The notes beneath the pieces are model-generated. The model was given only the letters and a program-made list of their open reading frames with translations. It was not told the origin of the DNA and ran no database searches. From contig JARBJD010000087.1 in the NCBI GenBank assembly GCA_033064195.1, forward strand, positions 186,001 to 250,000: DNA of 64,000 bases. The letters run 5' to 3'. Both the position numbers and the translations under genes were made by a program. Position 1 is the first letter of the stretch. Every line of letters starts with the position of its first letter. Shown piece after piece: positions 23,315 through 35,625 of this stretch. The stretch is from Blattamonas nauphoetae (lineage: Eukaryota; Preaxostyla; Oxymonadida).

Positions 23315-26300
23315 ATGCAATCCCTCCCAAACTCATCCATTGCATTCCGTCGTCTATTTCTTCCGGACAATGATCAAATGACTGCAATTCTCAATCGAGA
23401 AGAGAATTATTCCGAAACATTCCACGAAATTGTGAGGAGACAATGGAACTCAACTAAAGACCAGGTTATCTCGGTTTCATCCTCTTTATGGAAGCAAATC
23501 AACAAAGAATCACAAGAACTTCTTGATAAAATCGATGATTTGAATGCCAAATACATTGCACTTCAGGATGAGACTCAGGGAACAATCAACTCTCAACATT
23601 TCGCTCTTCAGCAAACAATTCAACGCCAAAAAGCAGAAATCGATCGAGTGAATGCTCAACTTCAAAAACAAGAGAAAGAATCCTCATATAAACACAGTGA
23701 CCTTCAGGAGACAAACAGTCGTCTGGTTTGCCACATATTCAATGTTATCTAATCGTTCTGTCATTGTACTTTTCTTTTAGGATCATATGGTGTCACATTA
23801 TTCCAAAGAGATGGCCTTGCTTCACAAAAATCTCTCTGAAAGTCAAAAAGAATCTTCACAATTGCGAGAGGACAATGAACGACTCAAGAAAGAAATATCC
23901 AAACTTAATGAATCAAATCAATCTTTACAAAACCAACTGGAACAAATTGACTTTGATCAAATTGATGTTAAGCTCACCCATCGCCAGAACGCAGCACTCG
24001 CAGAGAAGAACAAGGTTCTCGTCTCGTCCTGCACGCGTCTTGCTCAACTCCTGTCGCAGTTTGACAAATACAAGAACCTCTCGGATTCTGTTCTCGAGGG
24101 CATTCCCGACTACTACCTCCCGCAAGCCCCCCTCGCCCTTCAGAAGCAGAACCAAGTTCACAAGTCTCCCGCGTCTCGCCCGTCCACCACAACGAAGGGC
24201 GGCAAAGCCAAACCAAAAATGGCGACAGACAACAGACTGTTCTCGGCAGAGGAAACCGATTACTGGCTTCCACTCGACTGCCTCGTGTCGGTCCCGCAAG
24301 AAGTGTACAACCCACTCTACTTCGGAGCAGAGCCGCCGTCGAAAGGGAAGACGTCGAAGGCGAGCAAGCAAGCCAAGCCAGTCCAGACTGTTCCGGTGAC
24401 ATTCATTGCTTCGCTTCTCATCCAACTCAACCACATCTTCAAACAGCGCGAAAACCTCAAAATGCAGGCACTTCGAAAGAAGGCACAGCGAGAGACAGGA
24501 AGGCTGAAGAGGAAGCTGGTCACGACACAGGCAGGGGTCGCGTCTGAACGACCCCAAAAGAAGAAAGCGGTGAAGGACCAGACTGAGCCGAATAAGGCCA
24601 AATCTCAGCCACGGCGCCAATCACCGGCAAAGAAGAAGACAGCCGAATCGAAGACAGAGGGAGGCTGGCCGCTCTTCTCAGCGTACGACAACGAAGAAGA
24701 AGAGAAGAGGAACACGCAGCAGCAGAACCAGAAGAAGAAGGAGCGGCGGAAGAAGTTTGGGCTGGACCGGTCAAACGAGCTGGGACAGCGGCCAGGCTCG
24801 TCGTTGGTGGGTGTGCGCGAAACAGCGGAGATGCTGGCAGACTCCAAACCGTCCGCCGGTCAGACGCACTCGGGACAGAAAGGAAAGAAGACTCCGACGG
24901 AAACGACGGTCGAGGACGAGTTCCTGCAAATGGTGGAGGAGGCAGAGGAGAGGGAATGGCAGAAGAAGCAGCGAAGAGAGCAGGAAAGGGCGCGGAGGAG
25001 GGAGCAGGCGAAGGAGAAGCACCATTCTCCCCCGTCAGACTCGGGCGACAACCAAGACTCGGATTACTGGGCGTCGGAGCATCATCGCTCCAAACATCGG
25101 AATTCCCGCGCCTCAGCCGACAGACCATCCCGCCATCACAAACCCAGACACCACACACGCTCATCCCCCGACCCTTCTTCCCAAAGCGACGCCGACTACG
25201 ACCGCTATTCGTCTCCCTCGCCTGTTACTCAGAAGCCATCGAAGAGAATCGACTCCCCGCGCCCCTCCACCCCTCCGCCACACTCCTCACCGCACAAAAA
25301 GACGGAAGAGAAGCAGGACGCCACAGACGCTACGACGATGAATGAGAAGGAGCAGCGCCAATCCATCCAAAAGTCGTATTCCAACGAAACGTCACCCAAA
25401 CCAAGCAAGCCACTTCCACACAAAATCAAGCTGAATACTGTCTCTTCGCCACAATCCACAGCCCCAAAACAGAACACGTCCAAAGACACGTCACACAAAG
25501 AAAGGAAGGACAAGAAGGACGAGATGCCAGAACGCCTATCAACCCGATCCTCAAAACCACCGACTCATCGAAGCAGCACACACAAAGAAGAGAAGCATAC
25601 TCCACCCACTCGGAAAGAACAACCACCCACTTCAGACAGATCAACCCGAACCACACCGCGTCAACGGGGAAGGGAGAAAGAGCGGTACTCTCACGAAGAG
25701 TCGACGTCAGCTTCTGATCCGTCCAGCCCCGCTCCACGTCCCCATTCGCCACGCCACGCTGACAGGCCGATGAGAGCAGAAAGCTCCGAATCGTATCACC
25801 AAAAGGTGTCCGAGTCGGAGGAACAACGAAACACCAAAACACAATCCACGCCACAATCAGAAAAGCGGAGATCGAAGAAAGAGTCCCCGCGGACTCAGCC
25901 AAAGCCAACCAATCAGACTCCAAAAAAGGAACAAAAGGCTGAGCAAGACTCAACTCCACGGAACTCCACGCGCCGGCCGCGACGAAGCGACGACCAGCTG
26001 GTTTACACACCATCACACGACGTGTCCTCTGTCGAATTGTCAGACTCTGACAACGAATCACAGTCGGTGCTTGACGATGATGCTCCGTCGAACTCGGAGT
26101 CCGACCTGGTGCAGGACCAGAGCTCCATCTCCACGTTTGTCGAACAGTCTGACAGAGACTCCGATTCGGACGCATCCGACGATGAGCATCCCCAAAACGG
26201 CGACCCCTTGAAGTCGTCGACGATTGGGAACGACGTGTTCTTCGAGTCTCACTACGGATACCAGTTCACCAACTCCAGACCTTCTCAAAACGATTCGCCG

Positions 26301-26420
26301 TACACCAAACAGACTCCCCCTCCTCTTCCCCGCACGACACTCTCTCCTCGCGTGACCGATCGATCACAAACAACAGATCGTGTAATGTCATCAAGTGCAC
26401 GTCAGAATTCGAATCGGTAG
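23315..26420 (+). CDS. Coiled-coil protein with very long Lys/Ser/Pro-rich tail
   Basis: Not recognised. Exon 1 (start placed at ATG 23315; 23078 and the MTAILNREE ATG near 23380 are alternatives) encodes a long coiled coil: SSLWKQINKESQELLDKIDD, INSQHFALQQTIQRQKAEID. An intron beginning GTTTGCCAC and ending CTTTTAG near 23780 joins it to DHMVSHYSKEMALLHKNLSE and more heptads. A short globular-looking segment follows (SSCTRLAQLLSQFDKYKNL and ETDYWLPLDCLVSVPQEVYN). The remaining 600 residues are disordered, rich in Lys, Arg, Ser and Pro, with an acidic Ser/Asp patch near the end. Composition and layout resemble basal-body or axonemal coiled-coil proteins, but I cannot name one. The stretch 23078-23314 translates to improbable sequence and is probably 5' UTR. 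Confidence 0.7.
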
Positions 26421-26779
26421 GCCTTTCTTACTGTCAATTTTTCAGGAACCAAACTCCATCCGCAAGAAGCTTGTCAGTGGACTCACACCTTGACGAAAGT
26501 GAAACAAAAGACTATTCTTTTCATCAATGACACCATTTTTACATCTCACTGCTCTTAGTTTCTCATTATTTCGACATCTTTTTTTTGAAGTTATACGAAC
26601 CTTGTTGTTCGCATTCTCAAATAACCAAGACAAAAAATGCTTTTATGTTCACTATTGATGACAATATGTCGGAATTACGCACAGGAACAGTTCTGTTGTG
26701 ACAATTTGATGGTGAAGAAAGATTTGCGGTGCTTCTTCGCTCCGAAGGTTATAACTGAGTTTTTATGACGACGATATCT
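26421..26779 (+). other. Intergenic, no gene seen
   Basis: AT-rich spacer between two convergent genes: the coiled-coil gene ending at 26420 and the small membrane-protein gene ending at 26780. It must hold both 3' ends. No open frame here has a family resemblance, and I see no repeat or RNA-like fold. Confidence 0.5.
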
Positions 26780-27162
26780 CTATATTCTTCTTGTTAGCCA
26801 GTTGCCAAGGCCACTTTTCGACAAGGAAGTGATGGACAGTCCCCACAAGCTCAGATTTCTCCGAAAGAACGACCTCAACTTGATCAGATGAAATATCATC
26901 GCGATTACAGAGATAACGGGGAGCAAGTCAACGAATATCACAATGGCCATCATCGGTGTGACCGTGTTTTGCTTATGTTGATAGAAACGATTGCTTTGAC
27001 GATTTCGAGGAGAAGCGTCGTGGAATCGACTACTGATCATATAAGTGATTGGATTATCTGAAAATGAACCAAATATTGCGATTAAAATGATTGATGTTTC
27101 ATGTCATTTCGTGTCAAGAATCGTGACGATTTGTTGCAACAAGTTGTAGTTTGATCTTTCAT
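26780..27162 (-). CDS. Small single-pass membrane protein
   Basis: A two-exon model: ATG 27162 gives MKDQTTT, then an intron from GTTGCAAC to TTTTCAG (ending near 27060) joins YNPITYMISSRFHDASPRNR in a good frame. The product is about 100 residues: a polar N-terminus with NRFYQHKQN, one long membrane segment (VTPMMAIVIFVDLLPVISVI then AMIFHLI), and a 30-residue basic tail RSFFRRNLSLWG onward. The RFY followed by a Val/Ile-rich helix ending in HLI faintly resembles Sec61 beta, but that family normally ends soon after the helix. Its start lies only 13 bases from the divergent start at 27176. The intron logic and hydrophobic segment support a gene; the function is unassigned. Confidence 0.5.
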
Positions 27163-27175
27163 CGAGATCATTCAA

Positions 27176-30106
27176 ATGACGGGAATCATCACCGAAGACT
27201 TCATCCCGAGCGCCGTAAGCCCTTCTCGCATTTAATTCATTCAGTCACAAAAACTAACCCATATAGCAGTTACAAAAATGGAAGAAGTGACTATTTTATC
27301 AAGCGATGGTACGGAGTCATTGGTTCGAACTTCAAATAAAAAAGAAGGTTAGTGACACTTCATCCGCATTTTTCTCGGACTAGGCCGAATTCCAACACGC
27401 ATTATTACTTCTGTGTTACCACGCGTCCAACAAACGAAACAGCAAACTTCTCAAACTTCAACGGTTCCTCCAAAAAGATCTGAGTCAAATTCGACTCAAA
27501 GGAGCCAATCAAGCGTTTCAAGTGACAGTTCAATGTCTATTACTTTTGATTTCGGAAACCTGCCGAAGTCAACAACTCCAAATATGTTGAGTGATTTCTG
27601 TTCAAATTACGGAACAGTGAAGATTATAAATTTGATTCCTATGAAAGCTACAGATTCAACTCGCCAAGCATCTCTCGAAATGAGATTATCAGTGTCTTTA
27701 GATAGCTTTTTGTCAGCTGCCAACAAACATCAGTTTAAGGGTCTTCAGCCGAGTGTTGTAGTCCACTCTAGCCCATTTTCGGAAAAGTCAATTCCATCTT
27801 CGATACGAACATACAGCTTTGACCACCTAACTGACGAAATTGGAGATAAGACAATACGAGGTTATTGTAAGCGCTATGCTGAGGTCAAGCAGATACGTTA
27901 TGAAGAAGAAAAGACCGGAGACGGAGAGTTCCGTCGAGCTTTAGTTGATCTTGTTCTTAAAGTCCCCCACAACGAATTTATTGAAGCAGGACTCACAGCA
28001 AGTTTCAAAGGTGTTGAGCCGTTCATCTCTCTCTACACATCCAGTGGGAGTGATGGGCACGTGAGCGAGTATCCGATGTTTCGCCTTTCGAAACTTCCAG
28101 CGTCTTTATCTCGCAGACAGCTTCTCCAGGCATGTGATCCGCACGGTCGCGTGATCTGGATAGATTTGTACCCCAAATACCAGATGTATCCGTTCCGAAT
28201 TGCATTTATCGCAATCGCCTTAAAACGATCTGCTGACGACTTCCTTCGAAGCATCTCAGCAATCACTTTTTCGGGAATCAGTCCGGAGATAATTCGACAC
28301 CGTTCTCAAACCGCACCAGGGCAGTCATACCCGTATTCATCGTACAACAGACGCAGTGCATCGCCTCCCCCGTCTGTCCCGAAGGGCGCTAACTCTTCCA
28401 CGTTCCGCTTCGACACGCTGCCGATGGACATCACCGAGCAGCAGCTGGTCAAGTTCTGCGATCGGTTTGGGTCGACTGAGTGGGTCCACCTGTACAGCGC
28501 CACCAGCGACTTCAACCACCGCCTTGCCTTTCTCGGACTGGACCTCAATCCGTCGGTCACCGTCGAAGCCTTCCTGTCAGAAGCTGCAAAGACTCGCTTT
28601 GGGAAGAACAGGCCACACGTGATCCAAGACAAGCGGAATCGAGTGTTGACGCCGACGTGGATCCGCGGGCAGGGTAAGAAGTCTCTCGTGCAGTCGTACG
28701 AACCGTCTTCAACACGTTCGGAGCCGGCGAAGGACTTTCTGAATGGGGACGACGACCCATCCCTCGACGAGTTGGCGGGAGGGCGGGCTGTTGGGCTTGT
28801 AAATAAGACGCAGCTCCGCTCTGAGAAGGAGAAGAAGGACGAAGAGGAGCGGCTCCGAATTGAGGCCGAGACGCGGAGACAGGAGGAGGAGAAGCTGAAG
28901 GCGGACGCTGCCCGCCGAGAAGAACAGGAGAAGCAGATGATCGAAGAGCGCATCAAAGCAGAAATGCGGGCTCAGTTCGAAAAAGAGTTGGAAGAAAAGA
29001 AAAGGCAGGCCCTCCGAGAAGAGGAGGAGAAGAGGAGGGCATCGGAACAGGAACACGAGGAAGCGAAACAGCGTCTGATGCAACAACAGCAGGAAGAGGA
29101 AGAGAAGCAGGCTCAGCGACAAGAACGCCGTGAACGGAACCAGAAAATGAGAGACGAGGAGCAGCTGACGAGGCTGGATGAGTACAAAGCCGACATCCTG
29201 AACCAGGTCCATCAGCTCCTCGCTGAACTGCGCGAGAGGGAACTTGAAGAAAAGCAGGAAATGCTTTTGGAGAAGCGCCGGGAACAGCTGAACGAGCTGA
29301 AGAAGGCGGAAACCGAACACGAATTGCTGAAGAAAGAGATGGACCGAACAATCCAGAAGTGTCTGCGGGACCGCGACATCCAACTTGAACAGAACCGCAT
29401 CATTCTTGCGAAGCAGCAGCAGGCCGACACGGACGAAGAGCTCCGTGCGCTGAAGCACGAACTGCGCGAAGAGATGAAGACGCAGCACGGGACTGTAGCA
29501 GCTGTCATCACTGCGTCGTTCAAGGAGGAGATCGCCCTGCTCACCCAGAAAGTGAACGAGATCCAAATCCGGAATCAGCTGCAGCGCGAACAGGACGAGA
29601 AAAGGCAGGAGCAGATTGACAGGCAGCTGTCGAGCATCGGACAGACTGGCTCCAACCCAGACACCCTCCTTGCGATGTGCAAGGACGTTGTCCGCGCGAG
29701 TCTGCCCGCTCTCATCCAGGCTGAAGTCCGCAGCGAGGTCAGCCGACAGATGCTCGTCCTCGAGACCAAGTTCAGCCAGCAAATGGAGCAGCTCGAGCGC
29801 ATGATGGAGCACGTTAGAACTCTTTCTCAGTCGTCGCCTGCTCAGGGCTCGCCCCTCCCACAGAGCCAGTCCACCCCAGCCGCGTCCTCCTCGCCAATCC
29901 CTGTCCGTCCCAAGCCCCGTATCGGCATCATAAACAGCGATTTCGATCGTGGAACCATGGCTACTGCTATTTCTGTCACTACTGGCATGCGTGTCGAGAT
30001 ATTGTCTGAGCTTAAGCAGGGAGGATGGACAAAAGTTCGAATCATTTCGTCGGGTGTTTCAGGGTATGTTCCAGGCGATTATATCAAACTTCAAACAGAT
30101 GGTTAG
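27176..30106 (+). CDS. Four RRM-like repeats, long coiled coil and C-terminal SH3-like domain
   Basis: Not a named protein. Exon 1 (27176-27214) joins via a 30-nt intron (27215-27244) to LTHIAVTKMEEVTILSS, and a 36-nt intron of type GTTAGTG...ACTAG leads into GRIPTRIITSVLPRV; the rest is intron-free. Four repeats of about 85 residues follow an RRM-like pattern: ITFDFGNLPKSTTPNMLSDF, TYSFDHLTDEIGDKTIRGYC, PMFRLSKLPASLSRRQLLQA and TFRFDTLPMDITEQQLVKFC. Each pairs an RNP2-like strand with a helix and a later RIAFIAIAL- or RLAFLGLDL-like RNP1 strand lacking the usual aromatic residues. Then about 350 residues of Glu/Arg/Lys-rich coiled coil, a Ser/Pro linker, and an SH3-like end (GMRVEILSELKQGGWTKVRI to GYVPGDYIKL). 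This suggests an RNA-linked scaffold; RNA binding is inference. Confidence 0.85.
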
Positions 30107-30209
30107 TTCTCGTGTTTCCTTTTCATCCACTGCCCACTTCAACGAAACACTCTGTCTGTTTCTCTCATGTGTCTCAAACTGATCGACCCTCCGTGCAATG
30201 ATTTGAATC

Positions 30210-31328
30210 ATGGAGTCGTTAACAACAGCTTTATCAAAACTTTACAACAATGTCATGAGAGATGTTTTAGATTTTGTGAAGAATTCCATTGAACCAATCG
30301 AAGAACAAGTCGAAACTCTTGCAGCGGATCTGTCGTCACAATGGAATCAGAATCTCATTCATTCAAGACCTCAACCTCCTCCTGTTTCACTCCCTCCACT
30401 TCCCATGCTTCCCCTCTCCATTCTATCTCCAACACCCACTGCACAAACTCCGCCTCAAGATCGTCCATCCACACAGAAGATTTCTGCCCAGCAAGCCAGT
30501 AATTATCTTCAGTTTCTCACGAATCAAAACAAACCACCATTTCCTTCGACTTTACCTTCATCAGTTGACCCGCAAACTCAGCCACAACAAGAAAAGAATC
30601 CTTTCTCAAATATGATCGCAAACAACCCGCATCTGCCGATTATTCCGAATATATCCTTCTTTCCTCGTCTTCCCACACAACCAGGAGTGCAAAAGGGTCA
30701 CAGTGAACCCACACACCTTCCTATTCCAATCCCAGCATCGACTATACAAGCTCTTCTTCACCAATCGAGCCAAACCAATGTTTTTCCAAAACCGACTACA
30801 TTTACATTTCCTCACACAGCGTTTCCACCCAATAGCCACTACGAACAACCTCAAACTACGATTTCTGAATCAACCGTTGATCCGACACTTGATTTCGATT
30901 CAGACGATGAGCAGTTTGGAACATTCAAGCCCACATTGATTCTCAATCATGACTACCTCACTGATCCTCGGAGTGCAGTGTTCCAAACCAATGCTCAAGC
31001 ACAACAAACGACAGAGACACTCCAAAAGATGCTCCCAGGTCCAAAGCAGCGAGCGATCACTCACACTGCAACACCTCCCTTGACCGCCGACGCAGAGGTC
31101 GAGGAGGATCTCGACGTGATCGAGACCATCGAAGACATGAACGACATTCTGTCGGAGGACGAAGAGGACGGGACAGGCGACACTTTCATCCTCGCCCAAT
31201 ACGTCGGAATGACAGACGGGAAGAAGAGGAGCAAGTTCCTCCTCAAACACGGGGTGGTCCACACGACGTCGGGTGAGTTCTTCTTTTATGAGTGCACAGC
31301 TCAGTTTTATTCGCTTGAGAACGATTGA
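30210..31328 (+). CDS. GTF2A1: TFIIA large (alpha/beta) subunit
   Basis: This general transcription factor stabilises TBP on the promoter. It is 372 residues, close to the human 376. The N-terminus MESLTTALSKLYNNVMRDVL is the first helix of the four-helix bundle. The middle is Pro/Gln/Ser-rich and disordered, as in the family. An acidic stretch (DMNDILSEDEEDGTGD) precedes the beta-barrel domain: FILAQYVGMTDGKKRSKFLL, KHGVVHTTSGEFFFYEC. A possible GT-AG intron near 31273 was considered, but the uninterrupted reading fits the barrel best. The 5' part is AT-rich and the last 250 bases GC-rich. The gene lies 103 bp downstream of the previous gene on the same strand. The matching small subunit is not in this window. 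Confidence 0.88.
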   Translation: MESLTTALSKLYNNVMRDVLDFVKNSIEPIEEQVETLAADLSSQWNQNLIHSRPQPPPVSLPPLPMLPLSILSPTPTAQTPPQDRPSTQKISAQQASNYLQFLTNQNKPPFPSTLPSSVDPQTQPQQEKNPFSNMIANNPHLPIIPNISFFPRLPTQPGVQKGHSEPTHLPIPIPASTIQALLHQSSQTNVFPKPTTFTFPHTAFPPNSHYEQPQTTISESTVDPTLDFDSDDEQFGTFKPTLILNHDYLTDPRSAVFQTNAQAQQTTETLQKMLPGPKQRAITHTATPPLTADAEVEEDLDVIETIEDMNDILSEDEEDGTGDTFILAQYVGMTDGKKRSKFLLKHGVVHTTSGEFFFYECTAQFYSLEND

Positions 31329-31418
31329 CACCTTTTCAGAAACTGCGTGCGAAAACTAAACCTCGAATCAATCAAAGAATCAAAAGAAGAGTTCACTGAA
31401 GTGAGTTCACGAAAGACT

Positions 31419-33924
31419 TTAACGAATTGAGAAGCGGGAGTCGTCCTCCTTCCGCACAGTCTCAATCAGCTCTTTTGAGAAGAGCCGCACAAAGATGTGC
31501 TCCCTCTGCTGCATGTGATAGGGTGGCGTGACGAGGGGGTCGGGGAGAGTGAGCTGAAGGAGCTTGCGCGGCGTCATCTGAGAGTTCTGTGGCTTGGCTG
31601 GGTTCTGGTCGGAGAGGGAGGTGTTCTCTGCGTGCGGGTCGGACGACGAGATCTTGTTGAGGAGGAAGACAGTGAGGCGCTCGATGTCTGTCTTGTGGGT
31701 CGTCTTCTGGTTGGAATGAAGCCTGTCGAGGAAGTCAGCAGACTTGGAGAGGTGTGAGAGAAATGTGATGAAGTGGGAAGGATGGAGGAAGAGGGAGTGG
31801 AAGGTGACTAGCAAAGAAATCAGAGCGAGAGAGAGGTGGATGCAGTGAAAGACAAAAGACTCGACGTGGCTGAAGGAAGGGTTGGCCATCACCGTCTGGA
31901 ACTCCCCAGCCTCCAAAACAGACACAAGAAACCCGAGCAAGTGCAGGACGGCAGTGGAGAGAGACTGGAACGAGGAGTGCTGGATGACAAGTGCTTTTCC
32001 TGGGCGTGCCTTGTCCTGATCAGGCTCGGGTGATTCGGAGGCGTGGTCGGGTGCCTTTCGGACAGGCCAGCATCCTCCGATTTCGTTCTGCGACAGTGTC
32101 GTGTGCTCCTCAACACACACAGGAAGGACGATGGTTGTTTCGCGACAGCAGAAGTGGAGGATGAAGAGGCAGACACTGAGTGAGTCGAAGACGATGTCGA
32201 GATCGACGCAGTCAGTCTCAACGGATCCCTCCAAAAAGTGAGCGATGGCCTCGACAACACCGCAGATGAAGCTTCCGATGCCAACAAAAGACGCGAGTGA
32301 AGTGTTGAGCGAAGTGCGGGCTGTGTTCTGAGAAGAGATGGTGAAGGACGGGAAGGAGATGGACGGCATGAAACCAATCAGGAGCGAGTTGATGTTCGTC
32401 CGCTGAGAACTCTGCGGGAGGAACGACCCGATCCAGTGAGTGAACGCCTTCGTCTGTGCAACAAAAGAGTCCCAGACAGAGGCCGAGGGAGGGTGCGGGA
32501 TGATGGTGAAGATGCGTGCGCTGGAGGAGACGAGAAGAGCGAGGAGTTCGTTGTCGGCAAAGAGCGGCCTGATGGAGGAGAGGAGAAGGCGGAAGGAGTG
32601 GAAGCGGAGTGGCGAAGGGCGGACGAGTGATGAGGTACTCGAAGTGGATGGCTGCGGAATGAAGGACGGGGTGAGCACGAGGAAGGAGAGGAACTGCGTG
32701 AGGTACGACAGAAACATGGAAAACGGGGAATCAGGAGCAGCTGGTTGGGGCTTGGACGTGATGGGGGATTGGTTGAATGTGCCAGAAGAGAGCTGGGAAT
32801 GGATGAACGAGACGAGGGGAGCGGGATGCGCAGCGAGCGAGTGGAAAAGGAGGACGTGGGAGAGAAGAGTGGCTGGCATGGCAGATGAGGTGAACTCGAA
32901 CGGGGTGGAGAGGAGGGGGAAGACAGACAGGCACGAGGAGAGCGACTCGAGGATGGGTGGGATGGCTGCGGTCACCATCGTCTGCACGTTTGTGATCTCG
33001 GACTGTGCTAGAAGAGCTGGAACAGCAGGGGCAGGCTGGCCAGATGTTGTGGAGAAGAGGAGACTCAAGATCTCGATCGAAAGGTCACATAGAGGCGTTC
33101 CGGGAGGGTGATGGAGCAGCTGGAAGGAAAAGCAGTGAGAATCAAAAGGGCAGGGCAAACAGATGTGCATATCGACGATATTTGCATTTCGTGTCCTGTG
33201 AAATACTCGATGAGTCCGTTTTTTTCGATCTGAGGGTGTGCATTGAGGAGATGGTAGAGGATTCTGAGGGACTCGATTTTAATCGCTTCTGTCTCTTTCT
33301 CTTCAAGAAGCTTCTTTGCAACAAGTTCGTTGTTCAAGGCTGGTTTGGATGACGATGAGGGAGGAAGGGTCAGCGTGCTAGCCTCTCCGGGATGAGGAAA
33401 CTGTGGCTGGAGTGGCCCGTTGAATTGATGCGGTGGTTTAAACTGGTCCATTGAGGACAGTCCTGTTTGATGAGGCTTTGGATGATGGATTTGCAGTCTG
33501 GTGAAGACAGAACAGATGGTGTCGAAGAGAGAAGAGAAGAACTCGTCCGCTCTGGAAAAACCACATAAAAGAGTGATAAAATCCGAAACAAATGATCGGA
33601 GAGTGAGACGAGAGATGTGATAGATAAGAGTTGATAAATACTAAGGGAGATTCGGGTCATATTGAGAGTAAAGGTGAACGATAAAGAGTGAGCAATACTG
33701 AAGCCGCTGTCAGTTGTTCTGTTCGATTTTGGGAATTTAATCGATTGATTGACTCCAAGCAGAGCTTATTGATTTGCCCCTGATGAATGATATGGAATTG
33801 ACTGAGAGAAAGAGAACGAACTCACCTGTTGTTTATGGAGATGCTCGGCGGAATACGTTCTCAAAACAGCGAGAAAGGACCGACGGTCAAATGGAGTGGC
33901 AAAGAATAAATTGAGTTCCTCCAT
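31419..33924 (-). CDS. Large helical protein, probable HEAT/ARM-like fold, unidentified
   Basis: Not recognised. The start is taken as ATG 33924 (MEELNLFFATPFDRRSFLAV). An intron after HLHKQQ joins GQINKLCLESINRLNSQNRT; further introns near 33550-33680 and about 33065-33180 link ADEFFSSLFDTICSVFTRLQ, then MDQFKPPHQFNGPLQPQFPH and a helical exon (AIKIESLRILYHLLNAHPQI), then a 580-residue run. Most of the sequence is leucine- and serine-rich with repeating amphipathic helices, as in HEAT or ARM solenoids. The C-terminus is REHIFVRLFSKELIETVRK. A karyopherin or another solenoid scaffold is possible, but I see no diagnostic motif. Exon edges in the 5' third are provisional. Confidence 0.6.
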
Positions 33925-34242
33925 TTGTAGTTCACGGGGAGCCTGTGAAGTGATAGATGAGTCAATACCATGAAATAGCTCCTTGCATATGAAGAAAACA
34001 CACTTGGAGAAATAATGAGAGTAGCGACCCGCATTGGTTCATCATGAACGGTCTTTGAAGGTCTTCCTCCTTGAGATTATTTCTGTCGGTTCTGATCTCA
34101 TTGGAATCTCAAGAATGAGCTCACCCACCAGTTACTGATTCGAAAACGTCTTACCTACATTTTTTAATCTCATGACGAACTTTCGTTATGCTCTTCGAAT
34201 TAGTCTTAGAAAAACAAATAAAGTGTGGGCTATCAATCCAAC
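33925..34242 (+). other. Intergenic between divergent genes, no gene seen
   Basis: AT-rich stretch between the helical-protein start (minus) and the syntaxin start (plus), so it holds two promoters. A short minus-strand continuation upstream of 33924 stays open for some codons and might be a non-coding first exon. Nothing else is visible. Confidence 0.45.
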
Positions 34243-35452
34243 ATGGCGTATCGCGACCTCACTCCGACGTTTCGAACGCTTCGTTTGAAGTGGTTTCCCA
34301 ATGGACCTGTTCTTGATGATTCCGATTTCGGAACATCTTATGGACAATCAGATGCCACATCTGCCAATGATAATCTTCTCAAAGCTCCATTTGTTCTTGA
34401 CGGGGAGAAAGCCCGCCAAGTCCTTGCCCAAATTGGGCGCCAAAGTGTGTCATTAGGTTCATTATTCTGAGTTGCCTTGTTCAGTGGAACAACTCAAAAA
34501 AGAGTACACTGGGTCTTTGTTGATTCACGAATTTGATACAAATGACAGTGAAGAAAAGACTCAAGTTATTTCCGACACAATCACATCCGTATGTGTTCTC
34601 CATCCATTGATTCGATTTGACATCCTCTCACTTTCATCGAACAGCTCCTCACTCAAGCATCCAAACTCATCTCAAAGATTTTTCCAAAAGAATACTCTGC
34701 CCTAATGAGCGATACAACCCTGCAGCTTCCTTCGGGTGAAACCTATTCAACCCTCCAAATCCGCAAAAATCTTCAAACAGAACTCAACGGCGAATTGCTC
34801 TCTCTATCACAAACATTTCGATCGACACAACGAGAATTTATGCAGAGTATTGCTTTCTTAGTCGCGATCATTCCCTTTCTCTCTCAACTTCACAACAAAC
34901 CTCAGAACTTCAGGGAAGAGATCAACAAGCCGCAAAACAATCAAACCAAGAAAATATATTCGATTCATTCGATGAGCCGGAGGCATATTCGATCGTATTT
35001 CTCTTTTTATATTCTGATGTTCAGGGTTTCACTCGAGAACAAGAGGAACAAGTTCAGAAAAATAGGACAAACGTCCAGGAACGAGTTTCTCAAATCCAAG
35101 CAATCTCTCGATCAATTCACCAAGTTCAGCAAATGTTTCAAGAAATGCACATCCTTGTCGTTGAACAGGGAACATTGATTGACAGAATCGATCAAAACTT
35201 GATGAACACCCAAGCTCATGTTCAAGAAGCAATGGAACAATTGACACAGGTTTGTTGTGCTATTTTTCGGCAGCCTTTCGTTTTACTGATTCTCTTCTGT
35301 CTGCTCGCTTTCTCACGTTCTCACCCATTCTCTCCCTTTCCTAGGCGGAAAAACATCAAAAATCTGCGAGATTTAAGACATGCATTCTCCTCTTAACTGT
35401 GGCTGTTGTTGTAATTGTCATTGTCGTCATCATCATCAAAATGTTCACGTAG
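34243..35452 (+). CDS. STX16: Syntaxin 16 (Qa-SNARE of the trans-Golgi/endosome)
   Basis: This tail-anchored Qa-SNARE (Tlg2 in yeast) acts in endosome-to-Golgi fusion. The start ATG 34243 gives MAYRDLTPTFRTLRLKW, the family N-peptide that binds Vps45-type SM proteins. Five introns restore one frame: 34457-34484 (28 nt), one near 34588, one near 34850-34908, 34995-35024 (30 nt), and one ending near 35344. The SNARE motif includes MHILVVEQGTLIDRIDQNLM, with the Qa zero-layer glutamine in VEQG. The C-terminal anchor follows AEKHQKSARFK: ILLLTVAVVVIVIVVIIIKM. The last codon is followed by TAG at 35450-35452. All parts expected of the family are present, so it should be functional. Confidence 0.93.
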
Positions 35453-35625
35453 ACACGCCTTTGTTGCGGAAGTGAACAGACCCTTTTCTTTCATTTAACT
35501 TCTTCATTTACGACAAGATCTTCATTTTATTTTGATGTTCTCTCAAAATTTGCTGTCCTGTACTGATCGTTCCCGTGTCATTTTTTTGTCAAACTTTTTT
35601 GGCATAATCGCGATTACACACCCCT

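Noticed and set aside
31261-31345. Possible GT-AG intron at the end of TFIIA
   Set aside because: The uninterrupted reading, SGEFFFYECTAQF, aligns with the barrel strand of TFIIA better than either spliced product.
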